NCBI GenBank assembly: GCA_945936265.1
Contig: CAMETB010000044.1
Coordinates: 1 to 9,566, forward strand
DNA: 9,566 nucleotides
Reading direction: 5' to 3'
Source: an uncultured Clostridia bacterium
Lineage (GTDB): Bacteria; Bacillota; Clostridia; Oscillospirales; CAG-272
Both the position numbers and the translations under genes were made by a program. The notes below the pieces were generated by a model. That model was not told the origin of the DNA, made no database searches, and saw nothing but the letters and a program-made list of their open reading frames with translations. Shown here piece after piece: positions 1 through 6,641 of the stretch; position 1 is the stretch's first letter, and every line of letters begins with the position of its first letter.

Positions 1-1237
1 GGGTGCCGTCTGGGCGGACGCCGCAACGATAATCCCGTGGAACGTTTACAATTTCTACGGCGATAAAAAACTGCTTGAAAATAACTACCGTATGATGCGT
101 GACTATACCGAAACTCTTATCTCAAAAGACGAAAAAGACGGCGGCAGAGGACTTATACTAAACGGCTTTACCTTCGGGGATTGGGTTGCGCAGGACGGAG
201 TGTGCCCGCAGGCGTTAAACGGCGGCACCGACACGGGATATATAATGAGCGTTTACTACTATAATTCCGTAAAGCTCACCGCCAAAGCGGCAGGCGTGCT
301 CGGCTATATTGAGGACGAAAAACGCTATCTTGAAAAGAGCGAAAAGATATATAACGCCATTCTTGACGAGTTTTTCTCGCTAAACGGCAAACTTGCAATA
401 GATACCCAGACGGGATACGTGCTCTCTCTTTACTACGGAATATACAGAGATAAAAACAGAGTAGTAAATGATTTCAAGGACCGCCTTGCAAAAGACTTTT
501 ACAAAATAAAAAGCGGATTTACGGGCACACCGATTATGCTTCCGACGCTTTTTGAAAACGGTATGGATAACGAGGCGTACAGAATACTGTATAACGAAGA
601 ATTCCCCGGCTGGCTATACTGCGTAAACCTCGGCGCAACGACTATATGGGAGAGGTGGAACTCACTTTTACCTGACGGCAAAATAAGCGGTACGAATATG
701 AACTCATTAAATCACTACGCTTACGGCTCGGTCGCTGAGGCGATATATTCCTATATAGCGGGGCTTAAACCGACCGGTGTCGGTTTTACGAGCGTAAAGA
801 TAGAGCCACACCCGAATTACAGAATGAAAAATATCCGCTTTGAATATAATTCTCCGTCGGGCAAATACTCGGTTGCGTGGCGCATAAATAAGGATAATAC
901 TTTTCTGCTTGAATGTAAGATACCCCCATATTGCGAGGCGGAGGTTGTAATGCCCGACAAGAAAATCTATACCGTAAAAGAGGGCACTCATACATTTGCG
1001 GCAAATACCGATTTTAATCATCCGTTCAGCCTCGATACTCCCGTTTCAGATCTTGTAAAGAACGAAAAAACCGCGTCTCTTATGAGAAAAATGCTCCCCC
1101 AAGCGTACGCTATGGTAACGGGAGAGAACGAAGAATTTCTCACAAAAACCCCTCGCTTTTTCTTCCTGCCTATGTTCGGCGTATCTCCCGCCGTGCTTGA
1201 AGCGTTCGGCGACGAACTTGAAAAAATCGAAGCGTAA
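1..1237 (+). CDS. Alpha-L-rhamnosidase, GH78 family (C-terminal part, 5' end off window)
   Basis: Hydrolyses terminal alpha-L-rhamnose from glycosides or polysaccharides. The open frame begins at base 2 and runs to TAA at 1235-1237, giving 411 visible residues. Seen: GAVWADAATIIPW at visible residues 1-13 and FGDW near 58-61, both typical of the GH78 (alpha/alpha)6 barrel; a TGTPIMLPTLFENG segment near 174-187; and GATTIWERW near 211-219, whose Glu217 (codon at 650-652) matches the family's general base. The upstream acidic motif carrying the general acid is off the window. NSLNHYAYGSV and a C-terminal beta-sandwich follow, then an extra helical tail of about 65 residues. The ATG at 92 is internal, because family motifs are read before it. 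Signal peptide and cellular location cannot be judged. It converges on the AraC-GH39 gene with a 42-base gap, so it belongs to a separate transcript coming from the left. Family call is firm; the exact substrate is unknown. Confidence 0.93.
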   Translation, partial: GAVWADAATIIPWNVYNFYGDKKLLENNYRMMRDYTETLISKDEKDGGRGLILNGFTFGDWVAQDGVCPQALNGGTDTGYIMSVYYYNSVKLTAKAAGVLGYIEDEKRYLEKSEKIYNAILDEFFSLNGKLAIDTQTGYVLSLYYGIYRDKNRVVNDFKDRLAKDFYKIKSGFTGTPIMLPTLFENGMDNEAYRILYNEEFPGWLYCVNLGATTIWERWNSLLPDGKISGTNMNSLNHYAYGSVAEAIYSYIAGLKPTGVGFTSVKIEPHPNYRMKNIRFEYNSPSGKYSVAWRINKDNTFLLECKIPPYCEAEVVMPDKKIYTVKEGTHTFAANTDFNHPFSLDTPVSDLVKNEKTASLMRKMLPQAYAMVTGENEEFLTKTPRFFFLPMFGVSPAVLEAFGDELEKIEA

Positions 1238-1249
1238 TTTCAAAAAGAT

Positions 1250-1271
1250 ACGGTGGGTAAATTCCCACCGT
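1250..1271 (-). terminator. Intrinsic terminator between convergent genes (best on - strand)
   Basis: ACGGTGGG (1250-1257) pairs perfectly with CCCACCGT (1264-1271) around a 6-base loop, extendable by one G-U pair. Read on the minus strand the hairpin is followed by ATCTTTTTG, a five-T run, 9 bases after the stop codon of the AraC-GH39 gene. Read on the plus strand, downstream of the rhamnosidase stop, the tail is only GTTCTTC, so termination there would be weaker. It probably serves both genes. Confidence 0.8.
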
Positions 1272-1279
1272 GTTCTTCA

Positions 1280-3748
1280 TTACAGCCTCTTTATAAGGGC
1301 AATCCTTATTTCGTGCGGCTCGGTTGATGCCTGATAGGTTAAAGAGCCGTCTTTTACCTCAACCTTTGCAAGAGAATACGAGGGGTGAGAAATCTCTTTT
1401 AACGCTTCCATCGAGGCGGGTGTTACCGCCTCCTCACCGTGAAAGTTTTTCAGCCACGTATCAAAAGCGCTTCCGCTGTTTCTGTTTACAAAATATTCTT
1501 CAATTATATAAGTGCCGTTTATAACGTTGTTTATCTTTACGGAAAAATTCTTTTTCTCGGCGCTCCTGAAAACCGTATATCTGTCGGATTCGGTTATTCC
1601 GAATAATTCGCCGCTTGCATAGAGGTCGCTGTAATGGATGTAATTTACAAGCATTACCTGAAAACCGCGTATATCTTCGGTCACCATTATTCCTTTTGCC
1701 TTGCCGATAAGATTTTTGCCGAGCTTTGAAAGGAAAGAGAAAGCGTAATAGGCGGGCTTTTTTATTCCGCTTGACGTAAACATACCGAGTCCTCCGTGGA
1801 ACAGTTTGTTTTCAAGCGGAAGCTCATACATATCGTCCGTCAGAGTCCAATACCCGAAGGAATCGAGATTGTCGTAGTTGTCCATTATATTTCTCGCTAT
1901 ATACGCGCCCTTGAACGCGGTATCATTCAACAGATCTCTGTGCGAGGTGGTAAAATTCCACTCTGTAAGATAGACGGGCAAAGAGGACAGACCGAGCGAC
2001 AAGAGTTTTTCCTTTACCTTGCTTATCGTTTTTTCAAGAATATAAGGGTCGGAAATAAGTTTCATCGCTGAGCCGAGATTTTTTGAATCCGAATCCTCAA
2101 ATGAGCCGTCAACGGGGTAGAAATGGAGATTTATAAAATCGGGTGGACAGTCGGGAACTCCTTTTATAAATTCCTCGAACGCATCTCTTTTCGTTATCGA
2201 ATCGTACATAAAGGACGGAGAGCCGAATTTTATTGTGGGCGCAATGCTTTTTACGGACTTATAGGTAACACGGTAAAATTTTTTGTACGTGTCCTTATCG
2301 TAGAAGCCGAACATATCGGCAGGGGATTCCGGCTCGTTCCAGAGTGAAAATAGCCATTTTTCAACTTCTTCAAGACCGTATCTTGTAAGAAGATGATGAA
2401 TAAATCTTCCTGTAAATTCTCCCCATACATAGTAGTTTTCGGGCTCGCTTATAATCGACTCATGAAAGAACACTTTTTTATCGGGGTATTTTGCAAGCGC
2501 CTTCGGCATAAACGAAAGCTGGACGAGAGGCTTTAAATTTATAGATAAAAGAAAATCAAATATTTTATCTATATTATCAAAATTGATTATTACCTTGCCT
2601 GAGGCGGTTTTCGTATAAACGCTTAAATCGTCATCGAGTATTCCGTGGAACTTTATATACTTGAATCCTATTTCACGCTGTGTGGTGCGTAGCATTTCTC
2701 TTACGTTTTCGCGAAGCAGATCCGAGGCGCGTGCAACGGTGCAGAAATTTTTGAAATTATGAAGAAGAACGTCCATCGGCTTTGAGGAGTCAAAAGAATA
2801 ATCAAAATAAACCTCGCCCTCACTGCTTGCACTTACTATATCGGAAACGGAGGAGCCGTCCTTCAGATACGAGGCTATTTCGGCAAGATAATCAGTCTTT
2901 TCAAAGTCAATATATTGCATCTTTCTGGGAGTTTCACGAAGATATTCTGAACTCCCTTTTCTGTATTCGCTCGGCAGACATCCGTATGATGCCTTGTGCA
3001 TAGCGACGAACGCCCGCACATTCGGAAATCCGCTTGCAAAAGCGATTTCTTCAATGCTCTTGTCAGTAGATACGAGGAGTGACATAGCCTCGGTAAAGCG
3101 GAGTCCGTCAAGATACTTTTTGAAGGTGATTCCCATCGTTTTTTCAAAAATTCTCGAAAGATACGCAGGGGCAAAAAAGAACTTGTTTGCCGTTTCGGCA
3201 AGGGTTACGTCGGAGCGGAAATTTTCGTTTACGTATTCGAGTACTTTTGATATTTTCGATATATGCTTTTTGTACTGCTCAAATTCCTCCACTCCGTCGC
3301 TGTCCATGCGGTACTTTGTGAAAAGTTCGTATTTGAGGAGCATAAGAAGGCTCTCCATAAGTATTTCATGCCCCGGCGCATGCTCGGAGTGGAGCTTTAT
3401 AAGCCTTGCCATTATCGACTTTATCTGTGAATAATCGTCGCCCGGGTTTTTCGTACTGTCCACGTCAAACGGGATGGATTTTCCGAACGTGTCTTCTTTT
3501 ATCTGGAGTGCAAGAATAACCGCGCCCCCTTTCGAGTGAATGGAGTGCGGTATATATGGGTTTATTAAAACGAGATCGTCTTTTTCGTAAACCGAGGTTT
3601 TGCCCGTCGTTATCTCGCACTTGCCGTCGAGGATAAGCAAAAGCTCATAAGCCCTGTGCCAATGGAGCGCAAAAGCGTTTACCTTGTGAAGAAAAATTTT
3701 GATGTTCAAAGGATGCTTGTACTCAAGTATTTCATATATGGACTGCAT
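1280..3748 (-). CDS. AraC-family regulator fused to a GH39 glycosidase (beta-xylosidase-like)
   Basis: An 822-residue fusion. Residues about 15-85 form a cupin sugar-sensing domain (HWHRAYELLLILDG at 29-42, then a DLVLINPYIPH segment at 58-68). Residues about 160-264 form the double helix-turn-helix AraC DNA-binding domain, including SIEEIAFASGF and the terminal PSEYRK. Residues about 310-822 are a GH39-type TIM barrel and C-terminal beta domain. WNEP at 470-473 supplies the acid/base Glu472, and LTEWN at 594-598 supplies the nucleophile Glu596; their spacing of 124 residues fits GH39. No signal peptide, so cytoplasmic. ATG at 3746-3748 is preceded by AAGGAGA (3754-3760). Inferred role: sensing a glycoside or its sugar and controlling the divergent transporter operon, possibly with hydrolytic activity. 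GH39 members are mostly beta-xylosidases, but the family contains other activities, so the substrate is open. Domain calls are firm; function of the fusion is inference. Confidence 0.92.
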   Translation of the reverse strand: MQSIYEILEYKHPLNIKIFLHKVNAFALHWHRAYELLLILDGKCEITTGKTSVYEKDDLVLINPYIPHSIHSKGGAVILALQIKEDTFGKSIPFDVDSTKNPGDDYSQIKSIMARLIKLHSEHAPGHEILMESLLMLLKYELFTKYRMDSDGVEEFEQYKKHISKISKVLEYVNENFRSDVTLAETANKFFFAPAYLSRIFEKTMGITFKKYLDGLRFTEAMSLLVSTDKSIEEIAFASGFPNVRAFVAMHKASYGCLPSEYRKGSSEYLRETPRKMQYIDFEKTDYLAEIASYLKDGSSVSDIVSASSEGEVYFDYSFDSSKPMDVLLHNFKNFCTVARASDLLRENVREMLRTTQREIGFKYIKFHGILDDDLSVYTKTASGKVIINFDNIDKIFDFLLSINLKPLVQLSFMPKALAKYPDKKVFFHESIISEPENYYVWGEFTGRFIHHLLTRYGLEEVEKWLFSLWNEPESPADMFGFYDKDTYKKFYRVTYKSVKSIAPTIKFGSPSFMYDSITKRDAFEEFIKGVPDCPPDFINLHFYPVDGSFEDSDSKNLGSAMKLISDPYILEKTISKVKEKLLSLGLSSLPVYLTEWNFTTSHRDLLNDTAFKGAYIARNIMDNYDNLDSFGYWTLTDDMYELPLENKLFHGGLGMFTSSGIKKPAYYAFSFLSKLGKNLIGKAKGIMVTEDIRGFQVMLVNYIHYSDLYASGELFGITESDRYTVFRSAEKKNFSVKINNVINGTYIIEEYFVNRNSGSAFDTWLKNFHGEEAVTPASMEALKEISHPSYSLAKVEVKDGSLTYQASTEPHEIRIALIKRL

Positions 3749-3777
3749 ATTTTTCTCCTTTTCCGAGATACTATCTT

Positions 3778-3806
3778 ATTATAATATTGTTTTGCCTTTG
3801 TGTCAA
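3778..3806 (-). promoter_or_regulatory. Perfect-consensus sigma-A promoter for the AraC-GH39 gene
   Basis: On the minus strand, TTGACA (3806 to 3801) and TATAAT (3783 to 3778) match both consensus hexamers exactly and are separated by the optimal 17 bases. Transcription would start near 3771, leaving a leader of about 22 bases that contains the AAGGAGA ribosome binding site before the ATG at 3748. Confidence 0.88.
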
Positions 3807-3911
3807 TAATGTGAGTTAAATTTTTACATTGCCGTCACAAAAGGTGCAATTTTTTTACCTTGCATGTTTTCAAAAAATCGCGGTTTCGGCAAAAAAGGTA
3901 GAAAATTGACG

Positions 3912-3942
3912 TGTACGGCGTAAAAATATCGCATTGTACGCC
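3912..3942. promoter_or_regulatory. Candidate operator: repeated TGTACG with overlapping inverted repeat
   Basis: TGTACG occurs at 3912-3917 and again at 3935-3940, 23 bases apart, close to two helical turns. The same stretch carries a 6-base inverted pair, GGCGTA (3917-3922) and TACGCC (3937-3942). AraC-family proteins commonly bind direct repeats spaced by about two turns with the nearer half-site touching the -35 region, and here the right-hand copy sits where the -35 of the operon promoter would be. This makes it a plausible site for the divergently encoded AraC-GH39 protein. A different regulator using the inverted repeat is equally possible from sequence alone. Confidence 0.4.
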
Positions 3943-3962
3943 AAAGGATAATTCGGTATCAT
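3935..3962 (+). promoter_or_regulatory. Candidate promoter of the ABC transporter operon
   Basis: TATCAT at 3957-3962 matches the -10 consensus at five of six positions. Sixteen bases upstream the -35 hexamer is TTGTAC (3935-3940), which matches only the first three bases. A good -10 with a poor -35 is usual for activator-dependent promoters, and the -35 overlaps the TGTACG repeat. A better -35, TTGACG at 3906-3911, exists but has no convincing -10 at 16-18 bases. Predicted start near 3969, leader about 40 bases. Confidence 0.4.
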
Positions 3963-4000
3963 ATAGGTGTAAGAACCAACCGAAAAGAGATGAATCGCAA

Positions 4001-4006
4001 GAGGTG
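4001..4006 (+). promoter_or_regulatory. Ribosome binding site fixing the ATPase start at 4010
   Basis: GAGGTG complements the 16S rRNA 3' end and lies 3 bases before ATG 4010. The frame is open further upstream to a GTG at 3911, but that codon lies inside the putative promoter/operator region, has no Shine-Dalgarno sequence, and would add 33 residues that do not resemble the family. Confidence 0.8.
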
Positions 4007-4009
4007 CAT

Positions 4010-5560
4010 ATGGAACTTAAAAAAGAAAATAACGAAAGAATAAACGGAGAAGTAATACTCAAAGTTGTAAATATGACGAAAACCTTCGGTCCCGTTGTTG
4101 CCCTCGATAACGTAAATCTCGAGGTCAAAAGAGGCGAGATACGAGGGCTTATCGGAGAAAACGGCTCGGGAAAATCGACCGTCACCTCGATTTTTTCGGG
4201 AATGCAGCCTGCCGACAGCGGCGAGATGTACTATATGGGCGAGGAGTGGCACCCGACCTCGATGACGTACGCTCTTAAAATGGGCGTCGGAATGATAGTT
4301 CAGGAGAGTGGAACGGTACCGGGAATAACGGTATATGAAAATATGTTCCTTTGCGAAACCGACAAATTTGCTTCCTTTAATTCTAAAAAAGGAAAATGGG
4401 GCTTCGTAAACGGAAGCGCGATGAAAAAAGCGGCACAATCCGCGCTTGATGATATAGGCGCAGGGCACATAAACGCAGGCGCAATCACCGCATCGCTCGA
4501 TATGATGGACAGAAAGCTTGTCGAGGTTGCAAAGGTATGGATGCAAGACCCCGAGATAATAGTCGTTGACGAAACGACGACGTCCCTCTCTCAAAAAGGA
4601 CGCGAGATAATATACGACCTTATGCAGAGAATGAAAAATTCGGGACGTGCGGTCGTCTTTATTTCACACGACCTTGACGAGATAACAGATAAGTGCGATA
4701 CCTTGACAGTCCTTCGTGACGGACACATAATAAGGACCTTTGAAAAAGAGGAGTTCGACGACGACAAGATAAGAATGGCGATGATAGGCAGAGAGCTCCA
4801 GGGCGACTACTTCCGTTCGGATTATGACGGAAGCTACGGCGACGAGGTAGTTCTCACAATCGAAAACGCTACCTATAAGGATAGAATAAAGGATCTGACA
4901 CTTGAAGCGCACAAGGGCGAGATACTCGGCATAGGCGGTCTTTCCCATTGCGGAATGCACACCCTCGGCAAAGTGCTTTTCGGTGCGATAAAGCCCGATA
5001 AGGGATGCGTGTACGTTCACGGCAAGGAGCTTAAAAATCCCACCGGGGCGACGAAAAAGAAAATAGGATACGTCGCAAAGGACAGAGATACGGAATCGCT
5101 CTGCACGCAGGCTTCAATAAGGGACAACATAGCAATAGCGGGTCTTTCCGAGTTTGCAAGAGGTGACTTTTTGGTCCTTTCTGCCGATGAGAAAAAGTAC
5201 GTAAAAGAGCAGATAGACTTTATGAAAATAAAGTGCTTTTCGATGGATCAGCAAGTATCCCAGCTCTCGGGAGGAAACAAACAGAAAGTCGTTTTCGGGA
5301 AATGGATAGGCTGTAATTCGGATATTCTTATCCTCGACTGCCCGACAAGAGGAATAGACATAGGCGTAAAGCAGACGATGTATCAGCTTATGTACAGAAT
5401 GAAAAAAGAGGGCAAGACGATAATAATGATTTCCGAGGAAATGACCGAGCTTATGGGAATGAGCGACCGTCTTGTGATAATGAAGGACGGCAGAATAACC
5501 AAGGAATTTGGAAGATCACCCGATCTTACGGATGCCGAGATTATAAAATATATGGTTTAA
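4010..5560 (+). CDS. Sugar ABC transporter ATP-binding protein, two fused ABC domains (RbsA/MglA type)
   Basis: Energises sugar import; cytoplasmic partner of the two permeases downstream. 516 residues, the usual size for RbsA/XylG-type proteins. Domain 1 (about 15-262): Walker A GENGSGKST at 49-57, Q-loop Gln98, Walker B IIVVDE at 183-188 with Glu188, and switch His220 in ISHD. Its signature region is degenerate, reading SLDMMDRKLVEV near 162-173 instead of LSxGQ. Domain 2 (about 278-510): the Walker A position reads GGLSHCGMHTLG near 309-320 without the usual Lys/Arg, whereas the signature LSGGNKQK at 419-426 is intact. Its Walker B is ILILDCPT at 439-446, with Cys444 in place of the catalytic Glu. 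Only the site formed by domain 1 Walker motifs and domain 2 signature therefore looks hydrolytic. First gene of the operon; permease 1 follows after 12 bases. Confidence 0.95.
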   Translation: MELKKENNERINGEVILKVVNMTKTFGPVVALDNVNLEVKRGEIRGLIGENGSGKSTVTSIFSGMQPADSGEMYYMGEEWHPTSMTYALKMGVGMIVQESGTVPGITVYENMFLCETDKFASFNSKKGKWGFVNGSAMKKAAQSALDDIGAGHINAGAITASLDMMDRKLVEVAKVWMQDPEIIVVDETTTSLSQKGREIIYDLMQRMKNSGRAVVFISHDLDEITDKCDTLTVLRDGHIIRTFEKEEFDDDKIRMAMIGRELQGDYFRSDYDGSYGDEVVLTIENATYKDRIKDLTLEAHKGEILGIGGLSHCGMHTLGKVLFGAIKPDKGCVYVHGKELKNPTGATKKKIGYVAKDRDTESLCTQASIRDNIAIAGLSEFARGDFLVLSADEKKYVKEQIDFMKIKCFSMDQQVSQLSGGNKQKVVFGKWIGCNSDILILDCPTRGIDIGVKQTMYQLMYRMKKEGKTIIMISEEMTELMGMSDRLVIMKDGRITKEFGRSPDLTDAEIIKYMV

Positions 5561-5572
5561 GGAGGCGATACT

Positions 5573-6610
5573 GTGTCGGAAGAAAAAGTAATAAATACTC
5601 TGTCTGCCCCCGATGCGGAGGCGATTGCCGAGAAAGAAACTGCGGCAAGGATGAAAAAGGCGCTTATCGCCCAGAATATAGTTAAATACATTCCGCTCGG
5701 CGCCTGCGCGGTACTCGGACTTTTGTACGTGATATGCGCTCTTATCGAGGGCTACGACCTGGCGATAGGCTTCAAGGTAATAATATCAAACGCCACACTC
5801 GTTGCGCTTGTGGCAACGGGAGCAACGTTTATATTCTCCGCAGGCTCGTTTGACTTGTCGCTCGGCTCGAATATGCTGGTGAGCGCACTTGTCGGCGGAC
5901 TTGTCGGAATAAAGACGGGCAGCCTTTTCCTTGTGATACTTACCTGTCTTGTAGTTGCAATATCGTTAAGCGTTCTTAACTCCGTGCTCGCATCGCTCTT
6001 TAACTTACCCGTCTTTATAATGACGATAGTTATGATGAACGTGTACGGCGCAATAGCGACCTTGCTTATAACGACCTTCGGAACAAACGCCGCGGTGCCG
6101 GTACCGCCGTCTATTGTGAACTCGCTTAACAATACGGGCTTCAGAATAGCGTTGCTTGTGGGCTTTGAGGTTTTGTGTTGCTTCCTTTTCTACTTCACAA
6201 AGCTCGGAAGAAAGCAAAAGTTTCTCGGCGGCAACCCGCTATGTGCGGACCTTACGGGAATAAACGCAAAGAAGCTTACGATTCTCTCGTTCGCTCTGGC
6301 GGGCATAGGAATAGGGCTTGCCTCCTTTGCGATGATAGTGCAAACGCCGACGCTCTCCGCCTCGTCAGGCTCGAGCGTGGGAATGAATATGCTCATAGCG
6401 CTCGTTTTCGGCGGTATGAACATGAACGGAGGACCGAGATCCAAAATGTATGCGGCTATGCTCGGTGCCTTCTCGATGGCTTTCCTCGATTCGTTTATGA
6501 ACATTTACGTAACGGGAAGCTGGTATTTACAAATAGTCAAGGGCATACTCTTTGTGGTGGTTGTATTCTTGTTCTCAATAGCAAACCGCCCGAAGATGCT
6601 TGAAAGATAA
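5573..6610 (+). CDS. Sugar ABC transporter permease 1 (RbsC/BPD_transp_2 type)
   Basis: Membrane subunit of the importer. 345 residues, with a hydrophilic N-terminal tail of about 35 residues and then about nine or ten hydrophobic segments (for example near 39-59, 68-90, 115-138, 145-168, 191-208, 236-257, 292-309 and 320-337). FSAGSFDLSLGSNM at 88-101 corresponds to the conserved GIDLSVG-like segment of RbsC/AraH permeases. A GGNPLCADLTGI stretch at 219-230 corresponds to the cytoplasmic loop that contacts the ATPase. FGGMNMNGGPRSKMYAAMLG at 279-298 matches the family's glycine-rich FGG..GG region. Start is GTG at 5573 with GGAGG at 5561-5565, seven bases upstream and directly after the ATPase stop, indicating tight co-expression. 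Solute specificity cannot be read from the sequence. Confidence 0.93.
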   Translation: MSEEKVINTLSAPDAEAIAEKETAARMKKALIAQNIVKYIPLGACAVLGLLYVICALIEGYDLAIGFKVIISNATLVALVATGATFIFSAGSFDLSLGSNMLVSALVGGLVGIKTGSLFLVILTCLVVAISLSVLNSVLASLFNLPVFIMTIVMMNVYGAIATLLITTFGTNAAVPVPPSIVNSLNNTGFRIALLVGFEVLCCFLFYFTKLGRKQKFLGGNPLCADLTGINAKKLTILSFALAGIGIGLASFAMIVQTPTLSASSGSSVGMNMLIALVFGGMNMNGGPRSKMYAAMLGAFSMAFLDSFMNIYVTGSWYLQIVKGILFVVVVFLFSIANRPKMLER

Positions 6611-6628
6611 AAAACAAAAACAAAAAAC

Positions 6629-6633
6629 GGAGG
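6629..6633 (+). promoter_or_regulatory. Strong ribosome binding site in an A-rich leader of the binding-protein gene
   Basis: GGAGG lies eight bases before ATG 6642, inside an almost pure A/C stretch (6608-6641). It fixes the start at 6642 rather than at ATG 6600, which overlaps the end of permease 1 and would put a lysine-rich run before the signal peptide. The unstructured A-rich leader should favour high translation. Confidence 0.85.
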
Positions 6634-6641
6634 AAAAAAAG

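Noticed and set aside
2994..3434. A 146-codon open frame on the plus strand inside the AraC-GH39 gene
   Set aside because: Antisense to the HTH and sensor region, with low-complexity Ser-rich content and no ribosome binding site.
3841..3861. Short inverted repeat AAGGT ... ACCTT in the divergent region
   Set aside because: Only five base pairs around an 11-base A/T-rich loop; likely by chance in AT-rich DNA, though a weak operator cannot be excluded.
3911..4009. Upstream GTG start adding 33 residues to the ATPase
   Set aside because: No Shine-Dalgarno sequence before it, it lies in the promoter/operator region, and the added residues do not resemble the family N-terminus.
3959..4594. A 211-codon open frame on the minus strand
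   Set aside because: Antisense to the first ABC domain of the ATPase, without any domain signature.
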